7,011 nucleotides of DNA from Verrucomicrobiia bacterium (GCA_017880715.1 JADGRT010000155.1:1-7011), one strand, 5' to 3'; shown: positions 1 through 6,955, counted from the stretch's first letter. A program made the numbers and translations. Notes: generated by a model from the letters alone, not told the origin.

Positions 1-59
1 AGAACTGCTGGCGCAACCCAGTCCTCAGTTGCAGTTCGGACCGAGGTTGGCTAGTTTGC

Positions 60-64
60 AGGGG
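60..64 (+). promoter_or_regulatory. Ribosome binding site deciding the leuC-like start
   Basis: AGGGG lies three bases before ATG 68. The spacing is short for a Shine-Dalgarno site, but the alternative in-frame TTG at 29 has no purine-rich site upstream and would add 13 residues before the conserved TLTEQILAR N-terminus. Confidence 0.5.
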
Positions 65-67
65 TAT

Positions 68-1438
68 ATGACATTGACTGAACAAATTTTGGCCCGTGCG
101 TCCGGCCAGGCGCGGGTGCAGCCGGGCGACAATGTGTGGGTGTCGGCCGATATCCTGATGACCCATGACGTGTGCGGTCCGGGCACCATCGGCGTGTTTA
201 AACGCGAGTTTGGACCAGCGGCTAAGGTGTGGGATGCGCGCAAGGTTGTCATCATGCCCGACCACTATATTTTTACCGTGGATTCCAAGTCCAATCGCAA
301 CGTGGACATCCTGCGCGACTTTGCCCGGGAACAGGGTCTGGTTTATTTCTACGATGTCATCGACGATCCCAACGGCAAGTGGACCTATGATGCGTCTCAG
401 GGGCCGCTCAAGCAGCAATTCGGTTCGCATTATGCCGGCGTCTGCCATTCGGCGCTGCCCCAAAAGGGCCATACGCGTCCCGGCGAGGTGTTGTTCGGGA
501 CCGATTCGCATACCTGCACGGCGGGCGCCTTCAACCAGTTCGCCACCGGCATTGGCAATACCGACGCTGGGTTCGTTATGGGCACGGGCAAACTGCTCTT
601 GAAAGTCCCTGAAACCATGCACTTCCGTCTCGAGGGCGCGTTGCCAAAAGGAGTCATGGCCAAGGACATTATTTTGCACGTGATTGGCGAAATTGGTTTC
701 GACGGGGCGACCTACCGGGCCATGCAGTTCGATGGCTCCGGAGTCGCCAGCCTGTCGATGGACGACCGGATGACGGTAGCCAACATGGCGATCGAGGCGG
801 GTGGCAAGAATGGCATTTTCGAGTTCGACGCCCAAACCCAAGCCTTTGTCGATTACCGATGTCAGCTCAATGGCACCCAATCCACCTACGAACCCGTGGC
901 ACGGCAGCGCCATGAGAAGTTTGTCCGCGAACGGGTCGTGGATCTGTTGAAACTCGAACCCACGGTTGCCTGCCACCCCGATCCCGGTCAGCGCAAACTG
1001 GCCCGAGAACTGACTCATATCAAGTTGGATCGGGCTTATGTCGGCTCCTGCACGGGCGGCAAGACCACGGACTTCCTGGCATTTGCCAGAGTGGTCCAAG
1101 GCAAACACGTGAGCATCGACACCTTTGGCGTGCCCGCCACACCGGAAGTCATGCGCGACCTCAAGACCAGCCGGTGGGGGGATAAAACCGTTTGGGAGAT
1201 TTTACAAGCGGCGGGAGTTCAAATGACCGAAAACGCCGGTTGCGCCGCCTGTTTGGGCGGGCCGGTGGATACGTTCGGGCGCATGAACCAACCGCTCAAA
1301 TGTATCAGCGCCACGAACCGGAATTTCCCCGGCCGCATGGGTCACAAGGAATCACAGGTGTTTCTGGCCTCGCCCGCCACCGTGGCCGCCAGCGCATTAA
1401 CCGGTCATATCACCGATCCGCGGGAGTATGTGAGCTAA
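68..1438 (+). CDS. leuC: 3-isopropylmalate dehydratase / aconitase-family large subunit (LeuC type 2-like)
   Basis: This 456-residue protein belongs to the aconitase superfamily. LeuC with LeuD isomerises 2- to 3-isopropylmalate in cytoplasmic leucine synthesis; homoaconitase and related hydratases share the fold. Visible family motifs are MTHDV near residue 32, the D65-H66 pair, H127 in VCHSALPQKG, GTDSHTC at 144-150 (D146-S147-H148 catalytic region), and NRNFPGR at 417-423, which carries the substrate-binding Arg residues. The [4Fe-4S] ligands should be C328 (in GSCTGG), C392 and C395 (in GCAACLGG). The overall pattern resembles the shorter archaeal-type LeuC/HacA branch. I chose ATG 68 because homologues begin close to the TLTEQILAR motif and AGGGG precedes it; the frame is open further upstream to the window edge. 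No leuD follows; the next gene is an unrelated membrane protein. Unusual positions are SCTGGK where SCTNGR is common and GCAACLGG where GCGPCLGG is common. The family call is firm; the exact substrate is not. Confidence 0.5.
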   Translation: MTLTEQILARASGQARVQPGDNVWVSADILMTHDVCGPGTIGVFKREFGPAAKVWDARKVVIMPDHYIFTVDSKSNRNVDILRDFAREQGLVYFYDVIDDPNGKWTYDASQGPLKQQFGSHYAGVCHSALPQKGHTRPGEVLFGTDSHTCTAGAFNQFATGIGNTDAGFVMGTGKLLLKVPETMHFRLEGALPKGVMAKDIILHVIGEIGFDGATYRAMQFDGSGVASLSMDDRMTVANMAIEAGGKNGIFEFDAQTQAFVDYRCQLNGTQSTYEPVARQRHEKFVRERVVDLLKLEPTVACHPDPGQRKLARELTHIKLDRAYVGSCTGGKTTDFLAFARVVQGKHVSIDTFGVPATPEVMRDLKTSRWGDKTVWEILQAAGVQMTENAGCAACLGGPVDTFGRMNQPLKCISATNRNFPGRMGHKESQVFLASPATVAASALTGHITDPREYVS

Positions 1439-1492
1439 CCGGCTCCTTTTCCATTTACGATCCGCCCTTTTTTAGGTTAGGCTTTTCGGGAC

Positions 1493-3355
1493 ATGGATCG
1501 CGAGCGATTGGATAAGTGGTGCGAGTGGGGAATTATTGGATTGGTTTTGGCCATTCTGGTTTACGGCCCGCTGGCCATAGGGGCCGTGCGCCCTCTGGAT
1601 TTCCTGGTTATTCAAGCCCTGACCGTGCTGGCTTTGGCGCTTTGGTTGTTCCGCATCTGGCTGGTGCCGAGCCATCGGCTTTTTTGGCCGCCCATCTGCT
1701 GGGCAGTGGTTGCCTTTGTGGTTTTTGCGGGGGTCCGATATTGGCAGTCGGACATCGAGTACATTGCCCGTCAGGAACTGCTGCGCATCCTGGTCTATGC
1801 TGCTCTTTTCTTCATCATTATCAACAACTTGCACCATATGGAACCAACGAATATTATCGTCTTCACGCTGGTATTCCTGGGCGTGGCCATCGCGATTTAT
1901 GCCATCTACCAATTCGCGACCAACTCGGTGACCATCTGGCATTACCCCAAGCCGGAGCAATACGCCAAGCGTGCCAGCGGCACCTACATTTGTCCGAATC
2001 ATCTGGCGGGATTCCTGGAACTGGTCCTGCCGCTGGGATTGGCTTATACAATTTCGGGGCGATTTAAGCCGGTAACCAAAATTCTTTTGGGTTATGCTTC
2101 GCTGGTCATTTTGGCGGGGATTGGCGTTTCCATCTCGCGCGGAGGCTGGATTGCGACGTTCCTTTCGCTGCTGGTGTTTTTCTGGGTGTTGCTGCGACAC
2201 CCGAGTTCCCGGCTGCCGGCCCTCCTGATGTTGATTGTCATGCTGGCCGGCGCCACGGTCTTTGTGTGGAATGCCCGACAGACGCACAAACGGTTTCAAG
2301 AACTGTTCGTCGCGGGCGGGATGGAGAATGTTCGTTTTCTTCTCTGGCGGCCCGCTTATGTGATGTGGCAGGATCACTTCTGGTGGGGTGTGGGTCCGGG
2401 CCACTTCGATTATCGGTTTCCCGCCTACCGGCCCGCGGATGTGCAACTGCGGCCGGAGTTGGTCCATAACGATTACTTAAACGCCCTGGCCGATTGGGGA
2501 GTGGTGGGGACCGCCGTAGTGGCCGTGCCTTGGCTGTTGCTGTTTTGGGGCCTGGGCAGGACCTGGAAATATGTCCAGCGTAACGGGAGCAATCTATCGT
2601 CCCCCAAAAGCAACCGCTGGGCTTTCCTGCTGGGAGGCGGAGTGGCGTTGCTGGCGATCCTGCTGCATTCGTTCGTGGATTTCAATATGCACATTCCAGC
2701 CAATGCCATCGTGGTCGTCACCCTGATTGCCTTGCTGACCAGCCAGTTGCGTTTTGCCACCGATGATTACTGGGTGCGGCTGCGCTGGTGGTTGCGCGGG
2801 CTGGTGACACTGGCTGGCCTGGCGGTTCTGGCCTATCTGGGATGGCAGGATGCGCGCCGGTGGTCGGAGTACGGTTGGTTGCAGCAAGTCAAGGCCACCC
2901 GAGATTACACCAACGAAAGGGTGGAACTCCTGCGAAAAGCCCAGGCGGCCGAACCGATGAATCCCGACACGGTTTACAACCTGGGCGAAAACTTGCGGGG
3001 ACTGAGCTGGCTAGGGAATGCCGGCTACGAAGATCTGGCGCGGCAGGCCATGAACTGGTTTGAGTTGGGCATGCGTTTGAATCCGTACGACACCTACAAT
3101 CCCATGCGCTATGGCATGTGCCTGCACTGGATGGGGCGGCATGCCGAGGCCGAACCCTTTTTTGAGAAGGCCTTGAAGCTGGATCCGAACAACTATTATG
3201 TAGTGGCCCACGAAGGCTGGCATCGGGTTCAACTGGGGGATTATGCGGGGGCCAGGCTCTGGTTTGAAAAGTCCTTGAAGCTCAAGTCGGTAAACAATCT
3301 CATCGCCCAGTCCTACCTGGGAATTGTGACCCGAAAAATATCCGAACAAAAATGA
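1493..3355 (+). CDS. O-antigen ligase family (Wzy_C superfamily) membrane protein with C-terminal TPRs
   Basis: This 620-residue inner-membrane protein resembles O-antigen ligases/polymerases, which transfer or polymerise lipid-linked glycans on the periplasmic face. About 12 to 13 hydrophobic segments run from residue 12 to 450. Family marks are PNHLAGFLE at 168-176 (with GTYIC just before), SRGGW at 215-219, WWGVGPGHF at 297-305, HNDYLN at 325-330 in the large loop expected between membrane segments (about 262-335), and HSFVDFNMHIPAN at 392-404. From about 470 to 597 the protein is soluble and TPR-like, for example AEAEPFFEKALKLDPNN at 551-567 followed by a second repeat ending near 597. 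The start ATG 1493 has only a weak GGGA close by; no better start is obvious. It follows the leuC-like gene by 54 bp and its stop overlaps an unused ATG at 3352. Substrate is unknown: it could be a LPS ligase, an exopolysaccharide polymerase or a protein glycosyltransferase. The superfamily call is strong. Confidence 0.5.
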   Translation: MDRERLDKWCEWGIIGLVLAILVYGPLAIGAVRPLDFLVIQALTVLALALWLFRIWLVPSHRLFWPPICWAVVAFVVFAGVRYWQSDIEYIARQELLRILVYAALFFIIINNLHHMEPTNIIVFTLVFLGVAIAIYAIYQFATNSVTIWHYPKPEQYAKRASGTYICPNHLAGFLELVLPLGLAYTISGRFKPVTKILLGYASLVILAGIGVSISRGGWIATFLSLLVFFWVLLRHPSSRLPALLMLIVMLAGATVFVWNARQTHKRFQELFVAGGMENVRFLLWRPAYVMWQDHFWWGVGPGHFDYRFPAYRPADVQLRPELVHNDYLNALADWGVVGTAVVAVPWLLLFWGLGRTWKYVQRNGSNLSSPKSNRWAFLLGGGVALLAILLHSFVDFNMHIPANAIVVVTLIALLTSQLRFATDDYWVRLRWWLRGLVTLAGLAVLAYLGWQDARRWSEYGWLQQVKATRDYTNERVELLRKAQAAEPMNPDTVYNLGENLRGLSWLGNAGYEDLARQAMNWFELGMRLNPYDTYNPMRYGMCLHWMGRHAEAEPFFEKALKLDPNNYYVVAHEGWHRVQLGDYAGARLWFEKSLKLKSVNNLIAQSYLGIVTRKISEQK

Positions 3356-3364
3356 ATTATGCGG

Positions 3365-3392
3365 TTGACATCCGCCGCAGATTTTCTACTCT
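3365..3392 (+). promoter_or_regulatory. Candidate sigma70-type promoter for the FecR gene
   Basis: A perfect TTGACA (3365-3370) is followed after 16 bases by TACTCT (3387-3392), which keeps the T, A and final T that matter most in a -10 box. It starts 10 bases after the ligase stop and would give an untranslated leader of about 40 bases ending in a strong ribosome binding site. The -10 match is partial, and promoter preferences of the host are unknown. Confidence 0.5.
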
Positions 3393-3428
3393 GTTACCGA
3401 TTTATCGACAACGGTTTTTAATTAATTT

Positions 3429-3432
3429 GGAG
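3429..3432 (+). promoter_or_regulatory. Ribosome binding site fixing the FecR-protein start
   Basis: GGAG with a 6-base spacer to ATG 3439 is the best Shine-Dalgarno site in the window. It decides against the in-frame ATG at 3352, which would place 29 extra mostly polar and basic residues ahead of a clear signal peptide. Confidence 0.5.
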
Positions 3433-3438
3433 AAACAT

Positions 3439-4302
3439 ATGAAATACATTGGAAGCACTTTCACCAAATTGACGGCGTTTAGCGTCGCTCTGGCAGCCAC
3501 GCTCGCCGTCTCTGTTCAAGCCCAACCGCAACAAGGAACCGCAACCGTGCGGGCCATCAAGGGTTCCGCTGAATATCTTGAAGGCGGCGCATGGCAGAAG
3601 CTCGCGGTGGGTAAGGTCCTTACGCCGGGCACCACGATCAGGACCCTTTCCGAATCCCAGGTCGATCTGTACCTTAAGGACAACGGACCGGTTATCCATG
3701 TGACGGCCGACACCCTGCTGGGACTCGACAAGCTCGTGTTCGAGAACACCGGCGCCGACACGGTGATTGAAACCCGTTTGGACCTCAAGAATGGCCGTAT
3801 TCAGGGCACTGTGAAGAAAACGGCGGCAACCTCGGTTTACGAAGTCAAGATTCCCACCGGCATTGTGGGCATTCGCGGCACCGACTACGACATCAGCACC
3901 GCCGGACGAGTCTATGTTACCGACGGCAGCGTGCTGGTGCATTACACCGATACCACCACTGGAACAACCACCGGAACAACCACCGATTACACGGTTAACG
4001 CGGGTCAGGTTTTTGTCGCGGGCAGGGGTGTGCTGGAAATCAAGGACTTTGATCCAACATATACTTCGCCGACCTTCCTCGGTGGCGAGGTGACCATCGC
4101 CTGGGAATTTTACAATCAGACGGCTAGAAACGTGTTACTTAATGGCAATACCGTGCCTCCCTACGTGCCTGCTGGAAGCGTTGGCGGCCCTATCATCGGC
4201 CCTGGCAATAATGTCCCGCTCGTGCCGAACCCAGGGGAGGTTATCGTGCCGATCGAGCCGCCTTATTTTCCGCCGGTGACGGAGCATGGCGCGAACTATT
4301 AG
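3439..4302 (+). CDS. Secreted FecR-domain protein
   Basis: The 287-residue product begins with a typical Sec signal peptide: basic start (MKYIGSTFTK), hydrophobic core to about residue 25, and probable cleavage after VQA at 28. Residues 34-200 form a FecR-type beta domain: GKVLTPGTTIRTLSESQVDLYL at 58-79 and the hallmark IPTGIVGIRGTDYDIS at 138-153. Unlike classical FecR regulators it has no cytoplasmic anti-sigma region and no membrane helix after the signal, so it should be periplasmic, surface or extracellular. Residues 172-183 are a TTTG/TTTG/TTTD repeat inside the domain. From about 239 the tail is rich in Pro, Gly and Val. It has its own likely promoter and ends at a strong terminator. 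A CHASE2 cyclase gene follows, a pairing I recall from other bacteria, so a role in envelope sensing is plausible but inferred. Ligand and partner are unknown. Confidence 0.5.
   Translation: MKYIGSTFTKLTAFSVALAATLAVSVQAQPQQGTATVRAIKGSAEYLEGGAWQKLAVGKVLTPGTTIRTLSESQVDLYLKDNGPVIHVTADTLLGLDKLVFENTGADTVIETRLDLKNGRIQGTVKKTAATSVYEVKIPTGIVGIRGTDYDISTAGRVYVTDGSVLVHYTDTTTGTTTGTTTDYTVNAGQVFVAGRGVLEIKDFDPTYTSPTFLGGEVTIAWEFYNQTARNVLLNGNTVPPYVPAGSVGGPIIGPGNNVPLVPNPGEVIVPIEPPYFPPVTEHGANY
3952..3987 (+). repeat. 12-bp in-frame tandem repeat (3 units) in the FecR gene
   Basis: Three consecutive 12-base units, ACCACCACTGGA, ACAACCACCGGA and ACAACCACCGAT, encode TTTG, TTTG and TTTD. Unit length is a multiple of three, so gain or loss of a unit would keep the frame. 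The segment probably forms a flexible Thr/Gly loop within or at the edge of the beta domain. Confidence 0.5.
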
Positions 4303-4322
4303 GAACCGTTGTTGTCAATTAG

Positions 4323-4360
4323 CCCGGAGCGACCTTGCGTTGCTCCGGGTTTTTTGTTTT
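4323..4360 (+). terminator. Intrinsic terminator after the FecR gene
   Basis: CCCGGAGC (4323-4330) pairs perfectly with GCTCCGGG (4342-4349). The stem can extend inward by a G-T, an A-T and a C-G pair to 11 bp, leaving the 5-base loop CTTGC. Six T residues (4350-4355), a G and five more T follow directly. It lies 21 bases after the FecR stop and should separate that transcript from the cyclase gene. Confidence 0.5.
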
Positions 4361-4401
4361 TATCGTTGCTTGACCTGGCGCGGCTCGGCCGCAACCGGAA
4401 C

Positions 4402-4418
4402 GGAGTGAGAAGCACTCC
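4402..4418 (+). promoter_or_regulatory. Hairpin in the cyclase leader covering the purine-rich SD-like sequence
   Basis: GGAGTG (4402-4407) and CACTCC (4413-4418) form a perfect 6-bp stem with loop AGAAG, ending 5 bases before ATG 4424. The GGAGTGAG stretch is the only Shine-Dalgarno-like sequence near the start, but it sits about 14 bases away in linear distance and inside the stem. The hairpin could limit translation initiation, or chance could account for so short a stem. Confidence 0.5.
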
Positions 4419-4423
4419 AAAGC

Positions 4424-6775
4424 ATGGTAAAATTGATCACCATCAAACGCGTTCCCGCATTAATCGCCTCCGGAGTGATCCTGCTTGTTTGTTTATTGCA
4501 GCTCCTTCCGCACCTTTGGCCAAAATTCGACATCTTTGACCGGCTCGAATGGATGTCCTACGACGTCCGAATGCGCCTGGCAACCAGATTCGCGCCGCCT
4601 GTCGCCGCCACCAATCTCGCCGCGGTTTTTATCAGTGACGACAGCATAGCGATGGTGGGCGACGGAACCCTCGGTTTCCAATATGGTCTCTACTGGCCGC
4701 GCCATCTTTACGGCCGCATAGTGCGCGAGCTGACCGTTCAGGGCGCGAAATTCGTGGGATTCGACATCATATTTGGCGAATTGCGGCCCGACCACCGCCT
4801 CGTGGTGATCAATGGTGCAACCTTAGAACCGGATCAGTTTTTTGCTCAACAAATTCGGCGGGCAGGAAACGTCGCCTTGGCGGCAGCCCGAGACGTGGTG
4901 CCGGTGGAGTTATTCCGCACCAATGCCATGAGCGTGGGGGACATTACCGCTGAGCTTGACAGCGATGGTATTTTGCGTCGGACCAAGCCCTTCGTGGATT
5001 ATCGCATCTGGCACCCGCTCATCTTGCGCGTCCTTCGGCTCCACAAAATGAAGCTCGAAAGCGTGCAGATCGATCCAACCGGCCTGAGGTTGGTGGGCAA
5101 ATCCGCTTCCGAAAGCCCATTGCGGATCGAGCTAGATTCGGAAGGCTGCTTTGACTGCAAGTTCGTGACGGAAAACAAAAACCTCCTCGATGAGGAATAT
5201 GTCGAGCTGGGACCGCGCCGAGCAAGGGCCTTTATCGACCAGCGCGGCTGGGCCATGGGCCTCATCATGGCAGCGCGCGAGCTGAACCTAGATTTGGATC
5301 GTGCCAGCGTCGAGCCGCAGAACCATCGTATCCGTCTGCCAGGCCCCAATGGCCTCGAGCGTGTGATCCCGGTCGATGGCGAAGGCCGGTTTTACATCGA
5401 TTGGTGCCTGTCACCCTGGGACAAACGACTGACTACGGACAGCTTTGAGCATGTGTTGGCGTTGGATTTGGTGCGGGAAGGGGGCGACACGGATGAGATA
5501 CCGCGGCTTTTTCAAAACAAACTGGTCGTCGTCGGCTCGCTGGCCACCGGCAACGATCTGACCGACCTGGTCGCTACGCCGCTGGAAAAAAAGACGTATG
5601 GAGTAAGCCAGCATTGGAACGTCGCCAACACGATCATCACCGGCCGTTTCATTCGACCCTATTCGCACCCCCTCGAATTGTGCCTGATCGTGCTGCTGGG
5701 GGCGACGTCGGCCCTTTTGACCTGGAACCTTCGCGTGTTATCGGCTTCCTTCTGGGTTGGCACGCTGGTTGTGGTTTACCTGGGCCTGGCGGCTTTTCTT
5801 TTCGCCCAATACCGCGTTTGCATTCCGCTGGTTCTCCCCATGCTGGGCGCCCTGCTGACCACGCACGTCTGCCTGATGACGTACCAGGTTTTTTTTGAGC
5901 AAAAGGAACGCCGCCGCGTGAAATCCGTATTCGCCAAGCTGGTTTCGCCGAACGTGGTGAACGAACTGCTCAAGTCCAAGCAACTGTCCTTCGGCGGCGC
6001 GCGCTGCGAAGTGAGCGTTTATTTTGCCGATGTGCGCGGGTTCACGGAGCTGACCGACAGGAGTCACGCCCGTGCCGAGGCCTATGTGCGCGAGCACCAG
6101 CTCACCGGCGCCTCCGCCAAGGCCTACTACGATCAACAAGCCCAGGATGTGCTGCAAACGGTCAATCTCTACCTGGGCGCCATCGCCGATATGGTCAAAA
6201 AGCACAACGGCACGCTGGACAAGTATATTGGCGATTGCGTGATGGCTTTCTGGGGCGCCCCGACGCCCAGCCAGCAACATGCCTTGTTCTGTGTCCGTGC
6301 CGCCATCGATGCTCAACGGGCCACTGCCGACCTTAATCGGCAGCGCTTCGCCGAAAACGAAAGGCGGGAAGCCGAGAACGCCGCGCGCGCCGACCAGGGC
6401 CAGCCGCCGCTCCAACTCCTGCCGTTGCTGTCGCTGGGCACCGGCATCAACACCGGCATTGTCACCGTCGGTCTCATGGGATCCGACGCGCACATCTTGA
6501 ACTATACCGTTTTCGGGCGGGAGGTGAATCTGGCCAGCCGTCTCGAGGGCGTCTCGGGCCGCGGCCGCATCATCATCGGCGAAGCGACCTACGCCGAACT
6601 CCTGCGCGATGATCCGACTCTGGCCGCCATATGCGTGTCCCAGCCGCCGGTCACGGTCAAAGGCATTCATGAGGCCGTTAAGATTTACGAAGTGCCATGG
6701 AAACTCGCCGAGCCGACGACTGTCCCCGTACCCGCCCCGGTGTCCCCGTCCCCTTCGTCAACCCACACGGCGTAA
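4424..6775 (+). CDS. CHASE2-domain sensor with class III adenylate cyclase
   Basis: The 783-residue membrane protein should make cAMP from ATP. An N-terminal membrane helix (about 11-30) leads into a CHASE2 sensor domain (about 35-405) expected outside the cytoplasm: YDVRMRL at 46-52, WPRHLYGRIVREL at 91-103, FVGFDIIFGE at 110-119. Three hydrophobic segments (about 414-434, 440-461, 464-488) precede a basic linker and the cyclase domain (about 525-757). Catalytic residues are present: metal-binding D536 (FADVRGFT) and D604 (DKYIGD), adenine-selecting K600 and T695 (YTVFG), and N702 and R706 (VNLASRLE). The K/T pair is the class IIIb adenylate cyclase type. Odd points are GRE at 698-700 where GD is usual, and two apparent insertions near 548-575 and 635-666. 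A Pro/Ser/Thr-rich tail follows residue 762. The start ATG 4424 lacks a well-placed ribosome site. The gene is cut off from FecR by a terminator; no clear promoter was found in 4361-4423. Confidence 0.5.
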   Translation: MVKLITIKRVPALIASGVILLVCLLQLLPHLWPKFDIFDRLEWMSYDVRMRLATRFAPPVAATNLAAVFISDDSIAMVGDGTLGFQYGLYWPRHLYGRIVRELTVQGAKFVGFDIIFGELRPDHRLVVINGATLEPDQFFAQQIRRAGNVALAAARDVVPVELFRTNAMSVGDITAELDSDGILRRTKPFVDYRIWHPLILRVLRLHKMKLESVQIDPTGLRLVGKSASESPLRIELDSEGCFDCKFVTENKNLLDEEYVELGPRRARAFIDQRGWAMGLIMAARELNLDLDRASVEPQNHRIRLPGPNGLERVIPVDGEGRFYIDWCLSPWDKRLTTDSFEHVLALDLVREGGDTDEIPRLFQNKLVVVGSLATGNDLTDLVATPLEKKTYGVSQHWNVANTIITGRFIRPYSHPLELCLIVLLGATSALLTWNLRVLSASFWVGTLVVVYLGLAAFLFAQYRVCIPLVLPMLGALLTTHVCLMTYQVFFEQKERRRVKSVFAKLVSPNVVNELLKSKQLSFGGARCEVSVYFADVRGFTELTDRSHARAEAYVREHQLTGASAKAYYDQQAQDVLQTVNLYLGAIADMVKKHNGTLDKYIGDCVMAFWGAPTPSQQHALFCVRAAIDAQRATADLNRQRFAENERREAENAARADQGQPPLQLLPLLSLGTGINTGIVTVGLMGSDAHILNYTVFGREVNLASRLEGVSGRGRIIIGEATYAELLRDDPTLAAICVSQPPVTVKGIHEAVKIYEVPWKLAEPTTVPVPAPVSPSPSSTHTA

Positions 6776-6955
6776 GGGAGGCCCGGAATTCCCGCTCCGA
6801 TGGAATGCGCATGGGCTCGTGCCGTCCACGCACCCTACAAAACTTTGTCGCAGGTGCGACAAAGTTTTGTAAGCCTATAAAACAGGATGTGGACGAAGGC
6901 GGATCACGAACGCCCTTCCCTGGACGTCAGCCTTGACGAGCGCTATGCTGTTGGC
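6776..6955. other. Intergenic region between the cyclase and the DUF971 gene
   Basis: This 180-bp stretch holds a weak GC-rich hairpin right after the cyclase stop (GGAG 6777-6780 and CGG 6784-6786 against CCG 6792-6794 and CTCC 6795-6798, with a bulge), the long palindrome at 6836-6871, and a TATAAA at 6876-6881 without a properly spaced -35. Short open frames cross it, but none has a convincing start or family motif. Confidence 0.5.
6836..6871. repeat. Perfect 17-bp inverted repeat with 2-bp centre
   Basis: TACAAAACTTTGTCGCA (6836-6852) is repeated as its exact reverse complement at 6855-6871 around a central GG. Each arm is itself nearly symmetric: ACAAA and TTTGT occur at 6837, 6844, 6859 and 6866, so the element contains four half-sites. 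There is no T run after it, so it is not a standard intrinsic terminator. It may be a dispersed REP-like palindrome, a protein-binding site or an RNA 3'-end stabiliser. Confidence 0.5.

Noticed and set aside
1..71. Possible tail of an upstream gene ending at TAG 52-54 or at TGA 69-71 (ATGA overlap with the leuC-like start)
   Set aside because: All three + frames are open at the window edge and the segments are too short to recognise; the reading ending at 71 is Cys/Trp-rich and unconvincing.
1472..2467. A 331-codon open frame on the - strand
   Set aside because: It lies opposite the ligase gene, is low in hydrophobic order and rich in Gln/Arg/Pro, and shows no family motif; it is a codon-bias shadow.
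4370..4398. TTGACC as a -35 box for the cyclase
   Set aside because: The sequence 16-18 bases downstream is GC-rich with nothing like a -10 box.
4309..4539. A 76-codon + strand frame across the terminator and cyclase start
   Set aside because: It runs through the terminator hairpin, overlaps the cyclase gene out of frame and has no ribosome site or recognisable motif.
5738..6670. A 310-codon open frame on the - strand
   Set aside because: It mirrors the cyclase domain, whose catalytic motifs are unmistakable on the + strand. Its Gly/Ala/Asp-rich content is typical of antisense shadows in GC-rich genes.
6777..6798. GC-rich hairpin after the cyclase stop as an intrinsic terminator
   Set aside because: The stem is only 7 bp with a 3-base bulge and there is no T run after it.
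6876..6881. TATAAA as a -10 box for the DUF971 gene
   Set aside because: No -35-like sequence occurs at suitable spacing; the candidate TTGTCG inside the palindrome is about 25 bases away.
6697..6936. Short + strand frames crossing the palindrome after the cyclase
   Set aside because: They overlap the cyclase end out of frame and read through the inverted repeat without any domain signal.
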